This document shows positions 27,581-37,115 of a DNA stretch of 64,000 bases, piece after piece. The position numbers and the translations under genes were made by a program. Under the pieces are notes generated by a model. The model searched no databases. It had not been told where the DNA came from and saw only the letters and a list, made by a program, of their open reading frames with translations. Source of the stretch: Geothermobacter ehrlichii (GTDB lineage: Bacteria; Desulfobacterota; Desulfuromonadia; Desulfuromonadales; Geothermobacteraceae); contig NZ_VNIB01000005.1 of NCBI RefSeq assembly GCF_008124615.1, positions 124,001-188,000 of the forward strand, given 5' to 3'. Within the stretch, counting starts at the first letter, position 1. Every line of letters begins with the position of its first letter.

Positions 27581-28441
27581 TCAGTCTTCCTCTTTCAGGT
27601 AGTTGACCAGCTGCCAGGTCTTTTCGCTGCCGAGCTTCGAGAAGGCGGGCATGCCGCCGTCGGGAATGCCGTTGTACAGAATCCGGAACAGCTCGGCATC
27701 GTCCAGGTCGCCCAGTCCGCTCAGCTCGGGGCCGATGTCCCCCTCGCGTTCCTTGCCGTGACAGGCGGCGCAGTGTTTCTCGTAGAGCTCCTCTCCGGCT
27801 TCGACGGCGGTGCGGTTTCCGGCAAAGGGATTCTTCAGCTCGCCGACGATTTCGCTGCCGGCGGCCTCGCGCCATGGGATGCCGGTGCCCAGTTTCTGCA
27901 GGTAGGCGACGATGGCGTCCATTTCGGTCTTGCCGGACAGTGCCGCGATCTGCTCTTCGGTATAGGGAAAGCCGAGTACCTCCATCTTGCGGCGGGTCAG
28001 CTCGGGATCGACCCGTTCCCGGTCGAGAAAGGCGTAGGCCGGCATGTTGGTCTGCGGCACCATCGATTTCGGATCGCGCATGTGCTTGTAGTGCCATGCG
28101 TCGGGGTACTTGCCGCCGATCCGCGCCAGATCGGGGCCCATGCGGCGTGACCCCCAGAGATGCGGACGGTCGTAGACAAATTCGCCCGACTTTGAATAGT
28201 CGCCGTAGCGCAGCACCTCCGCCACCAGCGGCCGTACCGTCTGCGAATGGCAGTTGTTGCAGCCTTCACGGATATAGACGTCCCGGCCGGCCAGCTCCAG
28301 CGGCGTGTAGGGGGTGACGCTGGCGATCCGGTCGGCCTTGGTGTTGACCCAGGCGAAGGGAAGCACCATGGTGATGATGGTTCCGACCAGGATGGTGACC
28401 GTGGCCAGTACGAGCAGCAGAACAGGTTTCTTTTCCCACAT
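27581..28441 (-). CDS. ccoO: cbb3 oxidase subunit II fused to a second cytochrome c domain
   Basis: A 286-residue protein from ATG 28441 (GGAGG 9-10 nt upstream). The first 190 residues are CcoO: a membrane helix (LLLVLATVTILVGTIITMVL), heme site CNNCH (61-65), and the HLWGSRRMGPDLARIGGKYP region. A C-terminal extension from about 200 adds another cytochrome c domain with CAACH (224-228) and Met ligand in GGMPAF. So the complex keeps three c hemes, but one has moved from CcoP to CcoO. Confidence 0.9.
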   Translation of the reverse strand: MWEKKPVLLLVLATVTILVGTIITMVLPFAWVNTKADRIASVTPYTPLELAGRDVYIREGCNNCHSQTVRPLVAEVLRYGDYSKSGEFVYDRPHLWGSRRMGPDLARIGGKYPDAWHYKHMRDPKSMVPQTNMPAYAFLDRERVDPELTRRKMEVLGFPYTEEQIAALSGKTEMDAIVAYLQKLGTGIPWREAAGSEIVGELKNPFAGNRTAVEAGEELYEKHCAACHGKEREGDIGPELSGLGDLDDAELFRILYNGIPDGGMPAFSKLGSEKTWQLVNYLKEED

Positions 28442-28458
28442 GAAAGTCACCCTCCTTC

Positions 28459-29865
28459 TCAGTTGGTCTGCAGGGCCGGATTGTCGACCGGCTCACCCTT
28501 TCGGGCGGTCATGTAGAGGTTGTAGAAGAAGACCAGTACCCCGGCCAGGTAGATGACGCCGCAGAAGGCGCGTACCCAGTAGTAGGGATACATCTCGACC
28601 AGGGTTTCGATGAAGGTATAGGTGAGGCTGCCGTCCGGATTCATGGCGTGCCACATCCCGGCCTGTTGCACTCCGGCGATCCACATGCTTACCGAGTAGC
28701 CGAGCTGGCCGACGAGAACCAGCCAGAAATGGAGGTTGGCCAGGCCTATGCTGTAGACCTTGCGCCCGAACATGTAGGGTGTCAGGTAGTAGATGGCGGC
28801 GAACAGGACCAGCGACACCCAGCCCATGGTCCCCATGTGCACGTGGCCGGGCACCCAGTCGGTGTAATGGATGAAGGCTGAAAAAGACCTGATCGACTGC
28901 AGTGGCCCCTGCAGGGTCTGCAGGCCGTAGAAGGTAATGCCCAGGATCAGGAACTTGACCAGGTAATTCTGTTTCATCTGGTGCCATTCGCCCTGCATCG
29001 ACAGATAGCCGTTGAAGACGCTGCCCCAGGACGGCGCGATCAGCATTACCGAGAAGGCCATGGCCAGGGTCTGCACCCAGTCGGGAACCGGAGTCCAGAG
29101 CAGGTGGTGGGCGCCGGTCCACAGGTACATGAAGATCAGGCTCCAGAAGGCGATGATCGACATGCGGTGGCTGTAGATGGGGACGCCGGTCGATTTGGGC
29201 AGGAAATAGTAGAAGATCGCCAGGGGAGGCGTCGTCAGGACCATGGCGACGGCGTTGTGGCCGAACCACCACTGGACGTTGGCGTCGTTGGTGCCGGCGT
29301 AGGCCGAATAGGACTTGAAGAGGGAAACCGGCACCTCCGCCCCGTTGACCAGGTAGAGAACGGCGACGCCGACAATCGTCGCCAGGATATACCAGAGGGA
29401 AATGTACATCTGTTCTTCGCGTCGCTTGACGATGGTCATGATGATGTTGACGGCGAAGATGACCCAGAGGATGACGACCATGATGTCGAGAGGCCATTCC
29501 AGCTCGTGATATTCCTTCGAGGTGTTGTAGCCGAGCAGCAGGGTCACGGCTGCCGCGATGATGGTGGCGTTGAAGAACCACAGCTGGAAACGTGCCAGCT
29601 TCGGACTCCACAACGGGGTTTTGCACAGGCGCTGAACGATGAAGTAGAAAAGGGCGAAGAAGCTGCCGATGCCCCAGCCGAAGATGCCGGCGTTGGTGTG
29701 CAGGGGGCGCAGGCGGCCATAGGTCAGAAAGGGGGGCAGGTTCAGTGCCGGATCACAGAGCTGAAAGGCGATCAGGACGCCGACCAGCACGGTGACCAGC
29801 CCCCAGACCATGCTCCAGACGACGAAGCTGCGCACGATTCCGTAATCGTAGGCCGGTTTTTCCAT
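28459..29865 (-). CDS. ccoN: cbb3-type cytochrome c oxidase subunit I
   Basis: A 468-residue, twelve-helix heme-copper oxidase core. Heme and Cu_B ligands are seen as LHTNAGIFGWG (low-spin heme His), WWFGHNAVA (Cu_B His with the cbb3-type Tyr further on), GAHHLLWTP (His pair) and WVPGHVHMGTMG (heme His pair). It reduces oxygen with high affinity and pumps protons, which fits microaerobic respiration or oxygen defence in an otherwise anaerobic lineage. It is the first gene of the operon; GGGAGG precedes the ATG. Confidence 0.96.
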   Translation of the reverse strand: MEKPAYDYGIVRSFVVWSMVWGLVTVLVGVLIAFQLCDPALNLPPFLTYGRLRPLHTNAGIFGWGIGSFFALFYFIVQRLCKTPLWSPKLARFQLWFFNATIIAAAVTLLLGYNTSKEYHELEWPLDIMVVILWVIFAVNIIMTIVKRREEQMYISLWYILATIVGVAVLYLVNGAEVPVSLFKSYSAYAGTNDANVQWWFGHNAVAMVLTTPPLAIFYYFLPKSTGVPIYSHRMSIIAFWSLIFMYLWTGAHHLLWTPVPDWVQTLAMAFSVMLIAPSWGSVFNGYLSMQGEWHQMKQNYLVKFLILGITFYGLQTLQGPLQSIRSFSAFIHYTDWVPGHVHMGTMGWVSLVLFAAIYYLTPYMFGRKVYSIGLANLHFWLVLVGQLGYSVSMWIAGVQQAGMWHAMNPDGSLTYTFIETLVEMYPYYWVRAFCGVIYLAGVLVFFYNLYMTARKGEPVDNPALQTN

Positions 29866-29963
29866 GGTTCCTCCCGTGACTAGGTGGTGAAGGTAACGTA
29901 GTGAAGTTTAAGGGGAAAGATGGGTTAGTCAAGCGACCCTAATTTATAACCAAAACGGTCATT

Positions 29964-29992
29964 AATATAGAGGGCTCCTGCCAGGTTGTCAA
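29964..29992 (-). promoter_or_regulatory. Sigma-70 promoter of the cco operon
   Basis: Minus strand: -35 TTGACA (29987-29992), 17-bp spacer, -10 TATATT (29964-29969). Transcription would begin near 29957 and leave a leader of about 90 nt before ccoN. I find no convincing FNR box (TTGAT-N4-ATCAA) overlapping it. Confidence 0.65.
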
Positions 29993-30207
29993 TACCCGAT
30001 ATTACACCCGAATCCACTACCCCCCCTTTCGCGATTCGGCTGCCGTGACAGGCCCATCTGCTGCGTTGCTGGCGACGCTTCGGTGTTTGATGTGGCTCGT
30101 GCCACCCCTGCACTCGAACCGGCCGTTTAGACCCGTTTCGACATCCTTGTCCGAAAAACAGTGGTTGATTTGGGTGGCACCCCGTGCCGGGAGGGCAGAG
30201 GGGGCGC
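29993..30207. other. Gene-free region between divergent cco and kinase promoters, with inverted repeats
   Basis: No open frame with a ribosome site is seen. It contains CCGAATC/GATTCGG arms (30008-30014, 30033-30039) around a C-rich 18-nt loop, and a perfect 9-bp pair GTGCCACCC/GGGTGGCAC (30099-30107, 30172-30180) enclosing a smaller hairpin (TTTCGACA...TGTCCGAAA). It could be a structured RNA or regulator-binding DNA; I cannot decide. Confidence 0.3.
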
Positions 30208-30236
30208 TTGACAGTTCTTCCGGGCAATCCTATGCT
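30208..30236 (+). promoter_or_regulatory. Sigma-70 promoter of the sensor kinase gene
   Basis: -35 TTGACA (30208-30213), 17-bp spacer, -10 TATGCT (30231-30236). The predicted start near 30243 is only a few nt before the kinase start codon (GTG 30245 or ATG 30251), a second possible leaderless case. Confidence 0.62.
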
Positions 30237-30250
30237 CACCCGGGGTGCGG

Positions 30251-31786
30251 ATGAAGCTGACCATCGGGCGAAAACTTTTTCTCTATACCAGTTCCATCCT
30301 CGTGGTGGTGCTGCTCGCCGCCTTTGTGGTGCTCGAGCGCAACCAGTCGCGGCAGTGGGAGCGTTCGCTCATCGACCGCAGCCGTTCCTTTGCCCGTTTC
30401 GCCACCCCGGAAGTGATGAAGCGCATCCGCGGCCGCTTTTCGGATGGCGCGTCGGCGGACAGCCGGGTGCGCCAGTTTCTCTCCTTCAACCCCGACCTGG
30501 TGCAGATTGCCTTCTACAGTTCCGGCGGACGGCTCCTCTATCGTTCCGGCCCGCTGAACGGCCATGACCGCGTGGCGTTGCCGGACGCTGTGCTCGACAT
30601 CGCCGCCTTGCCGCAACTGGCCGGCGACGACATTCTGGTTCGCAAGCGGCCCCTGGCTGGCGGCGGCCATCTGCTCGACCTTGTCGTTCCGGTCACCGGT
30701 CCGACCGGTTCGCGCATTCTCTATGCCCGTTACCTGGTCAGTTTCGACCGGGTGGACGAGCGCATCCGCGAGATCCGCATCCGATTCGCCCTCATCGCCC
30801 TGGTTGCGTTGACCGTTTCCCTGCTGCTGGCCGGCATTGTCGCCCGCCGTTTCACCCGCCCGCTGAAGGAGCTGACAGAGGGTGTGTGCGCGATCGGCGA
30901 GGGGAAGCTGAAAACCCAGATTCCGATGGAGCGGCAGGACGAGATCGGCGAGCTGGCCAAGGCCTTCAACGAAATGGCCGCCAGTCTCGACGCCAGCAAC
31001 GAGGCCCTGACCGAGAGCAACCGCCGGCTGCGGCAGGCCAACGAGGAGCTGCAGCGGATGCAGGAGCAGCTGGTGCGCTCGGAGCGGCTGGCGGCCATCG
31101 GCCAGCTCGCCGCCGGCGTCTCACACGAAATCGACAACCCGGTCGGCATCATTCTCGGTTACGCCGAGCTGCTGCTCGAGGATCTCGAGGAGGGCGACAG
31201 CCGGCGCGAGGACGTGCTGGCCATCATCGAGGAGTGCCGTCGCTGCCGGCGGATCACCGGCAGCCTGCTCGGGCTTGCCCGCTCGGTGCCGCAGGAAGTG
31301 GTCGCCGTCGACATGGTGCGCCTGGTCGACGATGTGTTCGACAGCCTGCGGCCGCAGAAGCTTTTCCGCCAGATCGAACTGCGCCTGTGCGCTGAAGGTG
31401 ACCGTCACTTCGTCCAGGGGGACGCCGACCGCCTCCGGCAGGTGCTGGTCAATCTCATGCTCAACGCCGCGCAGGCGATGGAGGGCGCAGGAACGATCCG
31501 GATCGACATCAGGCGCGCCGGCGACACGCTCGAGATTCTGGTCGCCGACACCGGCCCGGGCATCCCCGACGAGCAGAGGGAGCAGGTGTTTCAGCCCTTC
31601 TTTTCCACCAAGAGCCGGGAGGAGGGGACCGGCCTCGGCCTGTCCCTCTGTCGCAAGCTGGTCGAGGATCACGGTGGCCGGCTCGACCTGGTTTCATCCG
31701 CTGCCGGTGCCTGTTTCCGCATCTGCCTGCCCGTTGCCGGCGGGGAAAAAAGCTTTGACAAGCCGACAGGCGATTCTTTACCATAG
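30251..31786 (+). CDS. Membrane sensor histidine kinase (HAMP, HisKA, HATPase)
   Basis: About 511 residues. A first membrane helix (LFLYTSSILVVVLLAAFVVL), a periplasmic sensor of about 130 residues, a second helix near 178-200, and a HAMP domain (RRFTRPLKELTEGV). A coiled coil leads to the H-box GVSHEIDNPVGIILGYAELL, then N-box NLMLNAAQAM and G-boxes DTGPGIP and GTGLGLSLC. No receiver is fused and no response regulator is adjacent. The start could also be GTG 30245. It is divergent from ccoN, so control of the oxidase is possible but unproven. ispB follows. Confidence 0.9.
   Translation: MKLTIGRKLFLYTSSILVVVLLAAFVVLERNQSRQWERSLIDRSRSFARFATPEVMKRIRGRFSDGASADSRVRQFLSFNPDLVQIAFYSSGGRLLYRSGPLNGHDRVALPDAVLDIAALPQLAGDDILVRKRPLAGGGHLLDLVVPVTGPTGSRILYARYLVSFDRVDERIREIRIRFALIALVALTVSLLLAGIVARRFTRPLKELTEGVCAIGEGKLKTQIPMERQDEIGELAKAFNEMAASLDASNEALTESNRRLRQANEELQRMQEQLVRSERLAAIGQLAAGVSHEIDNPVGIILGYAELLLEDLEEGDSRREDVLAIIEECRRCRRITGSLLGLARSVPQEVVAVDMVRLVDDVFDSLRPQKLFRQIELRLCAEGDRHFVQGDADRLRQVLVNLMLNAAQAMEGAGTIRIDIRRAGDTLEILVADTGPGIPDEQREQVFQPFFSTKSREEGTGLGLSLCRKLVEDHGGRLDLVSSAAGACFRICLPVAGGEKSFDKPTGDSLP
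31755..31784 (+). promoter_or_regulatory. Internal promoter ahead of ispB
   Basis: -35 TTGACA (31755-31760), 18-bp spacer, -10 TACCAT (31779-31784), lying in the last codons of the kinase gene. It gives a leader of about 22 nt for ispB. Confidence 0.5.
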
Positions 31787-31812
31787 GGCAACTTTTCCAC
31801 CGGTGGATTTTG

Positions 31813-32781
31813 ATGCAGAAGGTATTGGAATTACTGAAAAACGATCTTGCGGCGGTCGAAAACCAGTTCCGCGAGGATCTGGCCTCGGACGTGGTTCTCA
31901 TCCGCAAGGTCGGGGAGTACGTTCTCGGCAGCGGCGGCAAGAGGGTGCGGCCGATGCTGCTGCTGCTTTCGGCCCGGCTGGCCGGCTACCAGGGGGAGAA
32001 GCACATCGGACTGGCCAGCGTGGTCGAATTCATCCACACCGCCACCCTGCTGCACGACGATGTGGTCGACGGCGCCTCCCTGCGGCGCGGCAACGCCTCG
32101 GCCAATTCCGTCTGGGGCAACGAGGCGTCGGTGCTGGTCGGCGATTTCCTTTTCGCCAAGTCCTTTTCGATCATGGTGCGCGACGGCAACCTGGCCATCC
32201 TCAAGGTGCTTTCCGACGCCACCACCATGATGGCCGAGGGCGAGGTGCAGCAGCTGATTTCGACCTGCGACCTCGATCTCGACGAAGAGCAGTACATCAG
32301 CGTGGTCCGCAACAAGACGGCGGTGCTGATGGCCGCTGCCTGCCAGTGCGGCGCCATCCTTGCCGGAATCGACTCCGACAGGGAGCTCGCCCTGCGCGAG
32401 GTCGGCATGGAACTGGGAATCGCCTTCCAGTTCATGGACGACGCCCTCGACTATGTCGCCGACCAGAAGGAGTTCGGCAAGCGGCGCGGACAGGATCTCG
32501 CCGAAGGAAAGATGACCCTGCCGCTGATTCACGCCCTGCGGCAGGCCACCGCCGAAGAGCGGTTGCGCGTCGAGCAGATCGTCGAACTCGACGAACTCGA
32601 CGATGCCCACATCGACGAGGTGGTGGCCCTCATCGATCGTTACGACGGCATCGGCTACACCCGCCGGCGGGCCGCCGAGCTGGTCGCCTCGGCCAAGCGC
32701 CGGCTCGAGATTTTTCCGCCCTCGCGCGAGCGCGAGGCGCTGTGCATCCTGGCCGACTATGTGGTCGGCCGCACGATGTGA
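31813..32781 (+). CDS. ispB: Long-chain polyprenyl diphosphate synthase (octaprenyl type)
   Basis: A 322-residue trans-prenyltransferase supplying the quinone side chain. First Asp-rich motif LLHDDVVDGASLRRG, second motif FQFMDDALDYVAD, and GSGGKRVRP near the N-terminus. The spacing within the first motif (DDVVD, only two residues between the Asp pairs) marks long-chain enzymes and separates it from ispA at 0.2 kb. I chose ATG 31813 over the TTG one codon upstream. A strong terminator follows. Confidence 0.9.
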   Translation: MQKVLELLKNDLAAVENQFREDLASDVVLIRKVGEYVLGSGGKRVRPMLLLLSARLAGYQGEKHIGLASVVEFIHTATLLHDDVVDGASLRRGNASANSVWGNEASVLVGDFLFAKSFSIMVRDGNLAILKVLSDATTMMAEGEVQQLISTCDLDLDEEQYISVVRNKTAVLMAAACQCGAILAGIDSDRELALREVGMELGIAFQFMDDALDYVADQKEFGKRRGQDLAEGKMTLPLIHALRQATAEERLRVEQIVELDELDDAHIDEVVALIDRYDGIGYTRRRAAELVASAKRRLEIFPPSREREALCILADYVVGRTM

Positions 32782-32810
32782 GCAGGCGTCATCGAATGTT
32801 CCGCAAAAAA

Positions 32811-32839
32811 GCCCGATCCGGTACCGGATCGGGCTTTTT
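32811..32839 (+). terminator. Intrinsic terminator after ispB
   Basis: A 10-bp perfect stem (GCCCGATCCG at 32811-32820, complement 32825-32834) with a GTAC loop, then five T; the A-tract upstream makes it usable from both sides. Confidence 0.88.
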
Positions 32840-32897
32840 GGGTCCTGTCATGCTTTTATGAAGCAAAACCCGCCTGTTGTCGCCCGCGGCTTTTCGC

Positions 32898-32903
32898 TAT
32901 AAT
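32898..32903 (+). promoter_or_regulatory. -10 element of the NtrB-like kinase, candidate leaderless start
   Basis: TATAAT ends 8 nt before ATG 32912 and the interval (CCTTTTCC) has no Shine-Dalgarno sequence. A weak -35 (CTGTTG) lies 18 bp upstream. Confidence 0.42.
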
Positions 32904-32911
32904 CCTTTTCC

Positions 32912-35410
32912 ATGTTTCGTCTCACCCTGCATCGCAAGGTTCTGTTCGCCTTCTGGGCCCTGTCGCTGGTTCCGCTGGTCATTCTTGCTCTCAATTCCAG
33001 CCACAGCCTGCGGCTGGTCGAGCAACTGCTGCTCGAGGGAGCGACACGGGCGCTCAACGAGCAGGCGGCCGAAGCCCTCGAGGTGCGGGCTGAGCTGGTC
33101 GCCCGCGAGGTGTCCGACTTTCTCCGTTCGGCGGAAGAAGACCTGCGCGCCTTGAGCCTGCTGCCGCCCGATCCCGCCATGTACAGGGATTTTGCCCGCA
33201 GCCACAAGCGGCAGATCTGGTACCGGCGGCTCGATGTCGATCCGCCGCGCGACGTGCTCGAGGACATTCCGCTCTACAGCGAAATCGCCTTCATCGGACC
33301 GGACGGCCGGGAGCGCATCCGCGTTGTCGACGGCGAGTTGTCGACGCGGCTGAGGGACGTGTCGCGGCCGGAGAACACCACCTACAGGAGCGAAACCTAC
33401 TTTCTGCGGGCCCGGGAGCTGCCCGCCGGAAAGATCTATGTCTCCCACGTCACCGGCTGGCACATCAACCGGGAAGAACAGCTCGCCGGTGCCGATTCGC
33501 CGGAGAAGGCCGTCGGCGGCCGGCAGTACCGGGGCGTCGTCCGCTACGCCGCACCGCTGCGGCGGCCGGATGGCAGCCTGCGGGGGGTGATCGTGCTCAG
33601 CCTCGATCACCGCCACCTGATGGAGTTCACCCAGCACGTCACTCCGACTCGCGAACGCTACGTGGTCTATCCCTCCTACAGGAGCGGCAATTACGCCTTC
33701 ATGTTCGATGACGAAGGCTGGATCATCACCCACCCCAAGCAGTGGGACATCCGCGGCCTCGACCGGCAGGGAAGGCTGGTGCCGCCCTACACCGAGAAGA
33801 CCTCGCCGGAGCTGGTGGAGAAGGGGGTGATCCCCTTCAACCTCTTTTACGCTGCCTTCGTCCACAAGAACTACCCGGTGGCCGCCCGCGAGGTTCTGGC
33901 CGGCCGCTCCGGCGTGGTCGACGTAACCAATGTCGGCGGTTCGCAGAAGATCATGGCCTACGCCCCCATCTTCTACGACGGCGGCGACTATGCCGAAAAG
34001 GGTATTTTCGGTGGCATCACCATCGGTGCCGAGGTCAAGAACTTTCACCGTCCGGCCCTCGAGGCGTCGCAGCTGATCCGGCGGCAGTTCCGTTCTTTCA
34101 TGACCCAGAGCTGGTTCCTCATCACCCTGACCGGCCTGGCGGTCTTCGTCGCCGCCTACCAGCTGTCGCGGGGGATAGCCCTGCCGCTGCAGGAGCTGAT
34201 CCGGGGGACGCGGGAGATGGCGCGGGGCAACCTGTCGACCAGCATCAACGTGACCTCGGACGATGAGATCGGCCAGCTGACCCGCTCCTTCAACACCATG
34301 GCCGCCGAGCTGCGCCTGCGCCGGGAACGGCTGCTGAAGACCCTCGAGGATCTGCGTCGCTCGCGCAAGGAGATCCTGCGCGAGCGCAACTTCAAGGAGA
34401 CGGTGTTCGAGAATATCGAAACCGGCATCCTGACTCTCACGCCCGAAGGGATGGTCTCCTCGATCAACGGCCCGGCCCAGCGGATTCTTGGCCTTTCCGC
34501 CCGGCCGCAGCCGGTGCCATGGAGCGATCTGCTGCACAACTGGCCGGAGCTGGAGAGCGTGCTAGAGCGGGGGCTGAAAAAGGATCCGGTCGAACGCTGG
34601 AGCGAGTATGTCACCATCGAGCGCGATGGCGAAGTGCTAACCTTCCGTCTGGCCCTGCTGCCGCTCGGCCATCACCGGCACTCGGGGCATATCCTGACCA
34701 TCGAGGATCTGACCGAGCGGGTGCAGATGCGGCAGCGCATGGAGCGCATGGAGCGGCTGGCCTCCCTCGGCCGCCTGTCTGCTGGAATCGCCCATGAGGT
34801 ACGCAATCCCCTGACCGGCATCAGCCTGCTGCTCGACGAGCTGCACGACCGGCTGCTGGGGCAGGAAGGGGACCAGCAGCTGATCCGCCGGGCCCTGCAG
34901 GAGATCGAGCGGCTGGAGAACCTGGTCGGCGAACTGCTCAACTTCTCTTCCGTGCACCAGAGCGAAATGATGGCGGGGGATGTCGGCAAGGTGGTCGAGG
35001 ACCTGCTCTTTCTGCTCAAGAAGCAGTTCGAAAAGCAGAATATCGCCCTTCGTTTCGATCGCGAACAGAGTCTGCCACCGGTGGCTTTCGATACCAACAA
35101 GCTGAAGCAGGCCCTGCTCAATCTGCTGACCAACGCCATGGATTCGATGCCCGACGGGGGAGAGCTGGCGGTGGCGGCCGCCGTCTGCGACGGAGGTGTG
35201 CTGATCACCATCCGCGATGCGGGCGAGGGGATGACCGCCGAGCAGATGCGGCTGATATTCGAGCCCTTCTACACCAGCAAGAGTGGCGGCACCGGGCTGG
35301 GACTGGCCATCACCCACAACATCATTTCCGAGCACGGCGGGCGGATCGACGTACAGAGCCGCCCCGGGCAGGGGAGTCTGTTCAGCGTCTGGCTGCCGGC
35401 AGCTGGCTGA
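32912..35410 (+). CDS. NtrB-like sensor kinase with dCache, HAMP and PAS domains
   Basis: An 832-residue membrane kinase. Helix 1 ([18 protein letters not shown]), a large extracytoplasmic sensor of about 350 residues with double-Cache features ([43 protein letters not shown]), helix 2 ([19 protein letters not shown]), HAMP, a PAS domain ([20 protein letters not shown]), H-box [17 protein letters not shown] (His near 628), N-box [10 protein letters not shown] and G-box [12 protein letters not shown]. The NtrC-type regulator gene starts 145 nt later, so the two form a two-component system sensing an external small molecule, likely an organic acid or amino acid (inference from Cache type). Confidence 0.92.
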   Translation: MFRLTLHRKVLFAFWALSLVPLVILALNSSHSLRLVEQLLLEGATRALNEQAAEALEVRAELVAREVSDFLRSAEEDLRALSLLPPDPAMYRDFARSHKRQIWYRRLDVDPPRDVLEDIPLYSEIAFIGPDGRERIRVVDGELSTRLRDVSRPENTTYRSETYFLRARELPAGKIYVSHVTGWHINREEQLAGADSPEKAVGGRQYRGVVRYAAPLRRPDGSLRGVIVLSLDHRHLMEFTQHVTPTRERYVVYPSYRSGNYAFMFDDEGWIITHPKQWDIRGLDRQGRLVPPYTEKTSPELVEKGVIPFNLFYAAFVHKNYPVAAREVLAGRSGVVDVTNVGGSQKIMAYAPIFYDGGDYAEKGIFGGITIGAEVKNFHRPALEASQLIRRQFRSFMTQSWFLITLTGLAVFVAAYQLSRGIALPLQELIRGTREMARGNLSTSINVTSDDEIGQLTRSFNTMAAELRLRRERLLKTLEDLRRSRKEILRERNFKETVFENIETGILTLTPEGMVSSINGPAQRILGLSARPQPVPWSDLLHNWPELESVLERGLKKDPVERWSEYVTIERDGEVLTFRLALLPLGHHRHSGHILTIEDLTERVQMRQRMERMERLASLGRLSAGIAHEVRNPLTGISLLLDELHDRLLGQEGDQQLIRRALQEIERLENLVGELLNFSSVHQSEMMAGDVGKVVEDLLFLLKKQFEKQNIALRFDREQSLPPVAFDTNKLKQALLNLLTNAMDSMPDGGELAVAAAVCDGGVLITIRDAGEGMTAEQMRLIFEPFYTSKSGGTGLGLAITHNIISEHGGRIDVQSRPGQGSLFSVWLPAAG

Positions 35411-35555
35411 CTTTGGCCACTCCGGGTTGGTTTTTGCAGTATTTTCTGTTGAGCAGTGGCGAAAAACCACCGCTTTTCTGTTGCCAGTCGCCGCGGCTTC
35501 TTTTAGACTGGGTCGTATACGCTGTGCCGGCGCGCATATACCCGAGGTGAGAAGC

Positions 35556-36938
35556 ATGGAAAAGATACTGATAGTCGACGACGAGGCCTTCATTCGCGAA
35601 AATCTCGAACGGATTCTCGCCGAGGACGGCTATCGCACCTTTTCCGTCGACAACGGCGACGAGGCGATCGGCATGGTCGCCGAAGAAGAGATCGACCTGG
35701 TGCTGCTCGATCTCAACCTCGGCAACCGGTCGGGACTCGACGTGCTGCGGGAGCTGAAGGAGATCGACCCGCAGCTGCTGGTCATCATCATCACCGGTTA
35801 CGGCACGGTCGAAAGCGCCGTCGAAGCGCTCAAGCTCGGCGCCTACGACTACATCAAGAAGCCGTTCAAGGCCGACGCCATTCACCTGATCGTCCGCCTG
35901 GCCCTGGAGACCCAGAACCTTCGCCGCGAGGTCCGGCAGCTGAAACGGGGCAGCGAGCGCGGCACCCTCGGCACCGACATGGTTGGTTCCAGCCCGCAGC
36001 TCGAGCAGATCTACCGCCAGGTGCGCGAGGTGGCCAAGCACGAGACGGCAACTGTGCTGATCACCGGCGAAAGCGGCGTCGGCAAGGAGCTGGTCGCCCG
36101 CGCCATCCACAACCTGTCACCGCGCGCAGGCAGGCCCTTCATCGAGATCAACTGCGGTTCACTTCCGTTCAACCTGCTCGAAACCGAGCTGTTCGGTCAC
36201 GAGCGGGGAGCCTTCACCGACGCCAAGACGCGCAAGATCGGCCTGTTTGAGGAGGCCAACGGCGGCACTATCTTTCTCGACGAGGTCGGGGAGATGGACA
36301 TGAACCTGCAGGTCAAGCTGCTGCGCGTGCTCGAGGACCGTCGCATCCGCCGGCTCGGCGGCACCCGCAACATCGACATCGACGTCAGGGTGGTCGCCGC
36401 CACCAACCGCGACCTGAAAGAGGCGATCGAGAGCCGGGAGTTTCGCGAGGATCTTTTCTACCGGCTCAATGTCTTTCCCATCCACATTCCGCCCTTGCGC
36501 GAGCGCCGGGAGGACATTCCGCCGCTGCTTGACCATTTCATCGCTCTTTACGCCCGCGCCTTCAACAAGAAGATTCGCGGCGTCTCCCGCGAGGCGCTCG
36601 ATCTGCTCATGCGCTATCACTGGCCCGGCAACGTGCGCGAGCTGAAGAACGTCGTCGAGCGCATCTGCATCATGCACAATGTCGAGACCATCCGGCCCGA
36701 GCACCTGCCAGGCGAGATCTGGGGAGAATCGCCCCGCAGCGAATCGCCCTTCAGGTTCGAGATCCCGCCGGAAGGGATTGCCCTGGAGGAAATGCTGGCG
36801 CAGATCGAAAAGGAGCTGATCGAAAAGGCGATCGGCATTACCGGCGGCAACGTGGCCAAGACCGCCCGGCTGCTCAACATTCCGCGCGGCACCCTGCGCT
36901 ACAAACTGGAAAAGTACGGTTTCCGGCAGGAAGAGTAG
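35556..36938 (+). CDS. NtrC-family sigma-54-dependent response regulator
   Basis: A 460-residue regulator. Receiver with D9, phospho-site D52 (LLDLN), T80 and K102 (KKPF); AAA+ domain with Walker A GESGVGKE (171-178), the sigma-54 contact loop GAFTDA (218-223), and a Fis-type helix-turn-helix ending [23 protein letters not shown] 35556 has GAGGTGAGA upstream; a longer in-frame start would run into the kinase gene. It activates sigma-54 promoters, and one lies 153 bp after its stop. It carries its own terminator. Confidence 0.95.
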   Translation: MEKILIVDDEAFIRENLERILAEDGYRTFSVDNGDEAIGMVAEEEIDLVLLDLNLGNRSGLDVLRELKEIDPQLLVIIITGYGTVESAVEALKLGAYDYIKKPFKADAIHLIVRLALETQNLRREVRQLKRGSERGTLGTDMVGSSPQLEQIYRQVREVAKHETATVLITGESGVGKELVARAIHNLSPRAGRPFIEINCGSLPFNLLETELFGHERGAFTDAKTRKIGLFEEANGGTIFLDEVGEMDMNLQVKLLRVLEDRRIRRLGGTRNIDIDVRVVAATNRDLKEAIESREFREDLFYRLNVFPIHIPPLRERREDIPPLLDHFIALYARAFNKKIRGVSREALDLLMRYHWPGNVRELKNVVERICIMHNVETIRPEHLPGEIWGESPRSESPFRFEIPPEGIALEEMLAQIEKELIEKAIGITGGNVAKTARLLNIPRGTLRYKLEKYGFRQEE

Positions 36939-36985
36939 GGGGAGGGTTTCGGCAGACCGCCGGTAGTGGCGGATGACAGGGAGCG

Positions 36986-37011
36986 GGCGGCCGAAATCGG
37001 CCGCCTTTTTT
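36986..37011 (+). terminator. Intrinsic terminator of the NtrC-type gene
   Basis: GGCGGCCGA (36986-36994) pairs with TCGGCCGCC (36997-37005), followed by six T. It closes the ntrBC-like transcript, so the second plus-strand terminator at 37159 must belong to another RNA. Confidence 0.85.
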
Positions 37012-37090
37012 GATGGCCGATGAATTTAATTATATTTAAATATATGTCAAACAAGTGTAGTAAAGTATAAAAATACAGTTATAGACGGTT

Positions 37091-37104
37091 GGTATCGACC
37101 TTGC
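37091..37104 (+). promoter_or_regulatory. Sigma-54 promoter (-24/-12)
   Basis: TTGG ending at 37092 and TTGC ending at 37104, with exactly 10 nt between GG and GC, in the context TTGGTATCGACCTTGCT. This matches the consensus YTGGCACGrNNNTTGCW at the invariant positions. Upstream, 37013-37085 is markedly AT-rich with a 14-bp palindrome (37031-37044), which could be the bending or enhancer region. Predicted start is 37116. Confidence 0.62.
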
Positions 37105-37115
37105 TCTTTGACAAC

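Noticed and set aside
29866-30000. FNR-type box controlling ccoN
   Set aside because: No TTGAT-N4-ATCAA-like site; TTGACA at 29987-29992 is a -35 element, not half of an FNR box.
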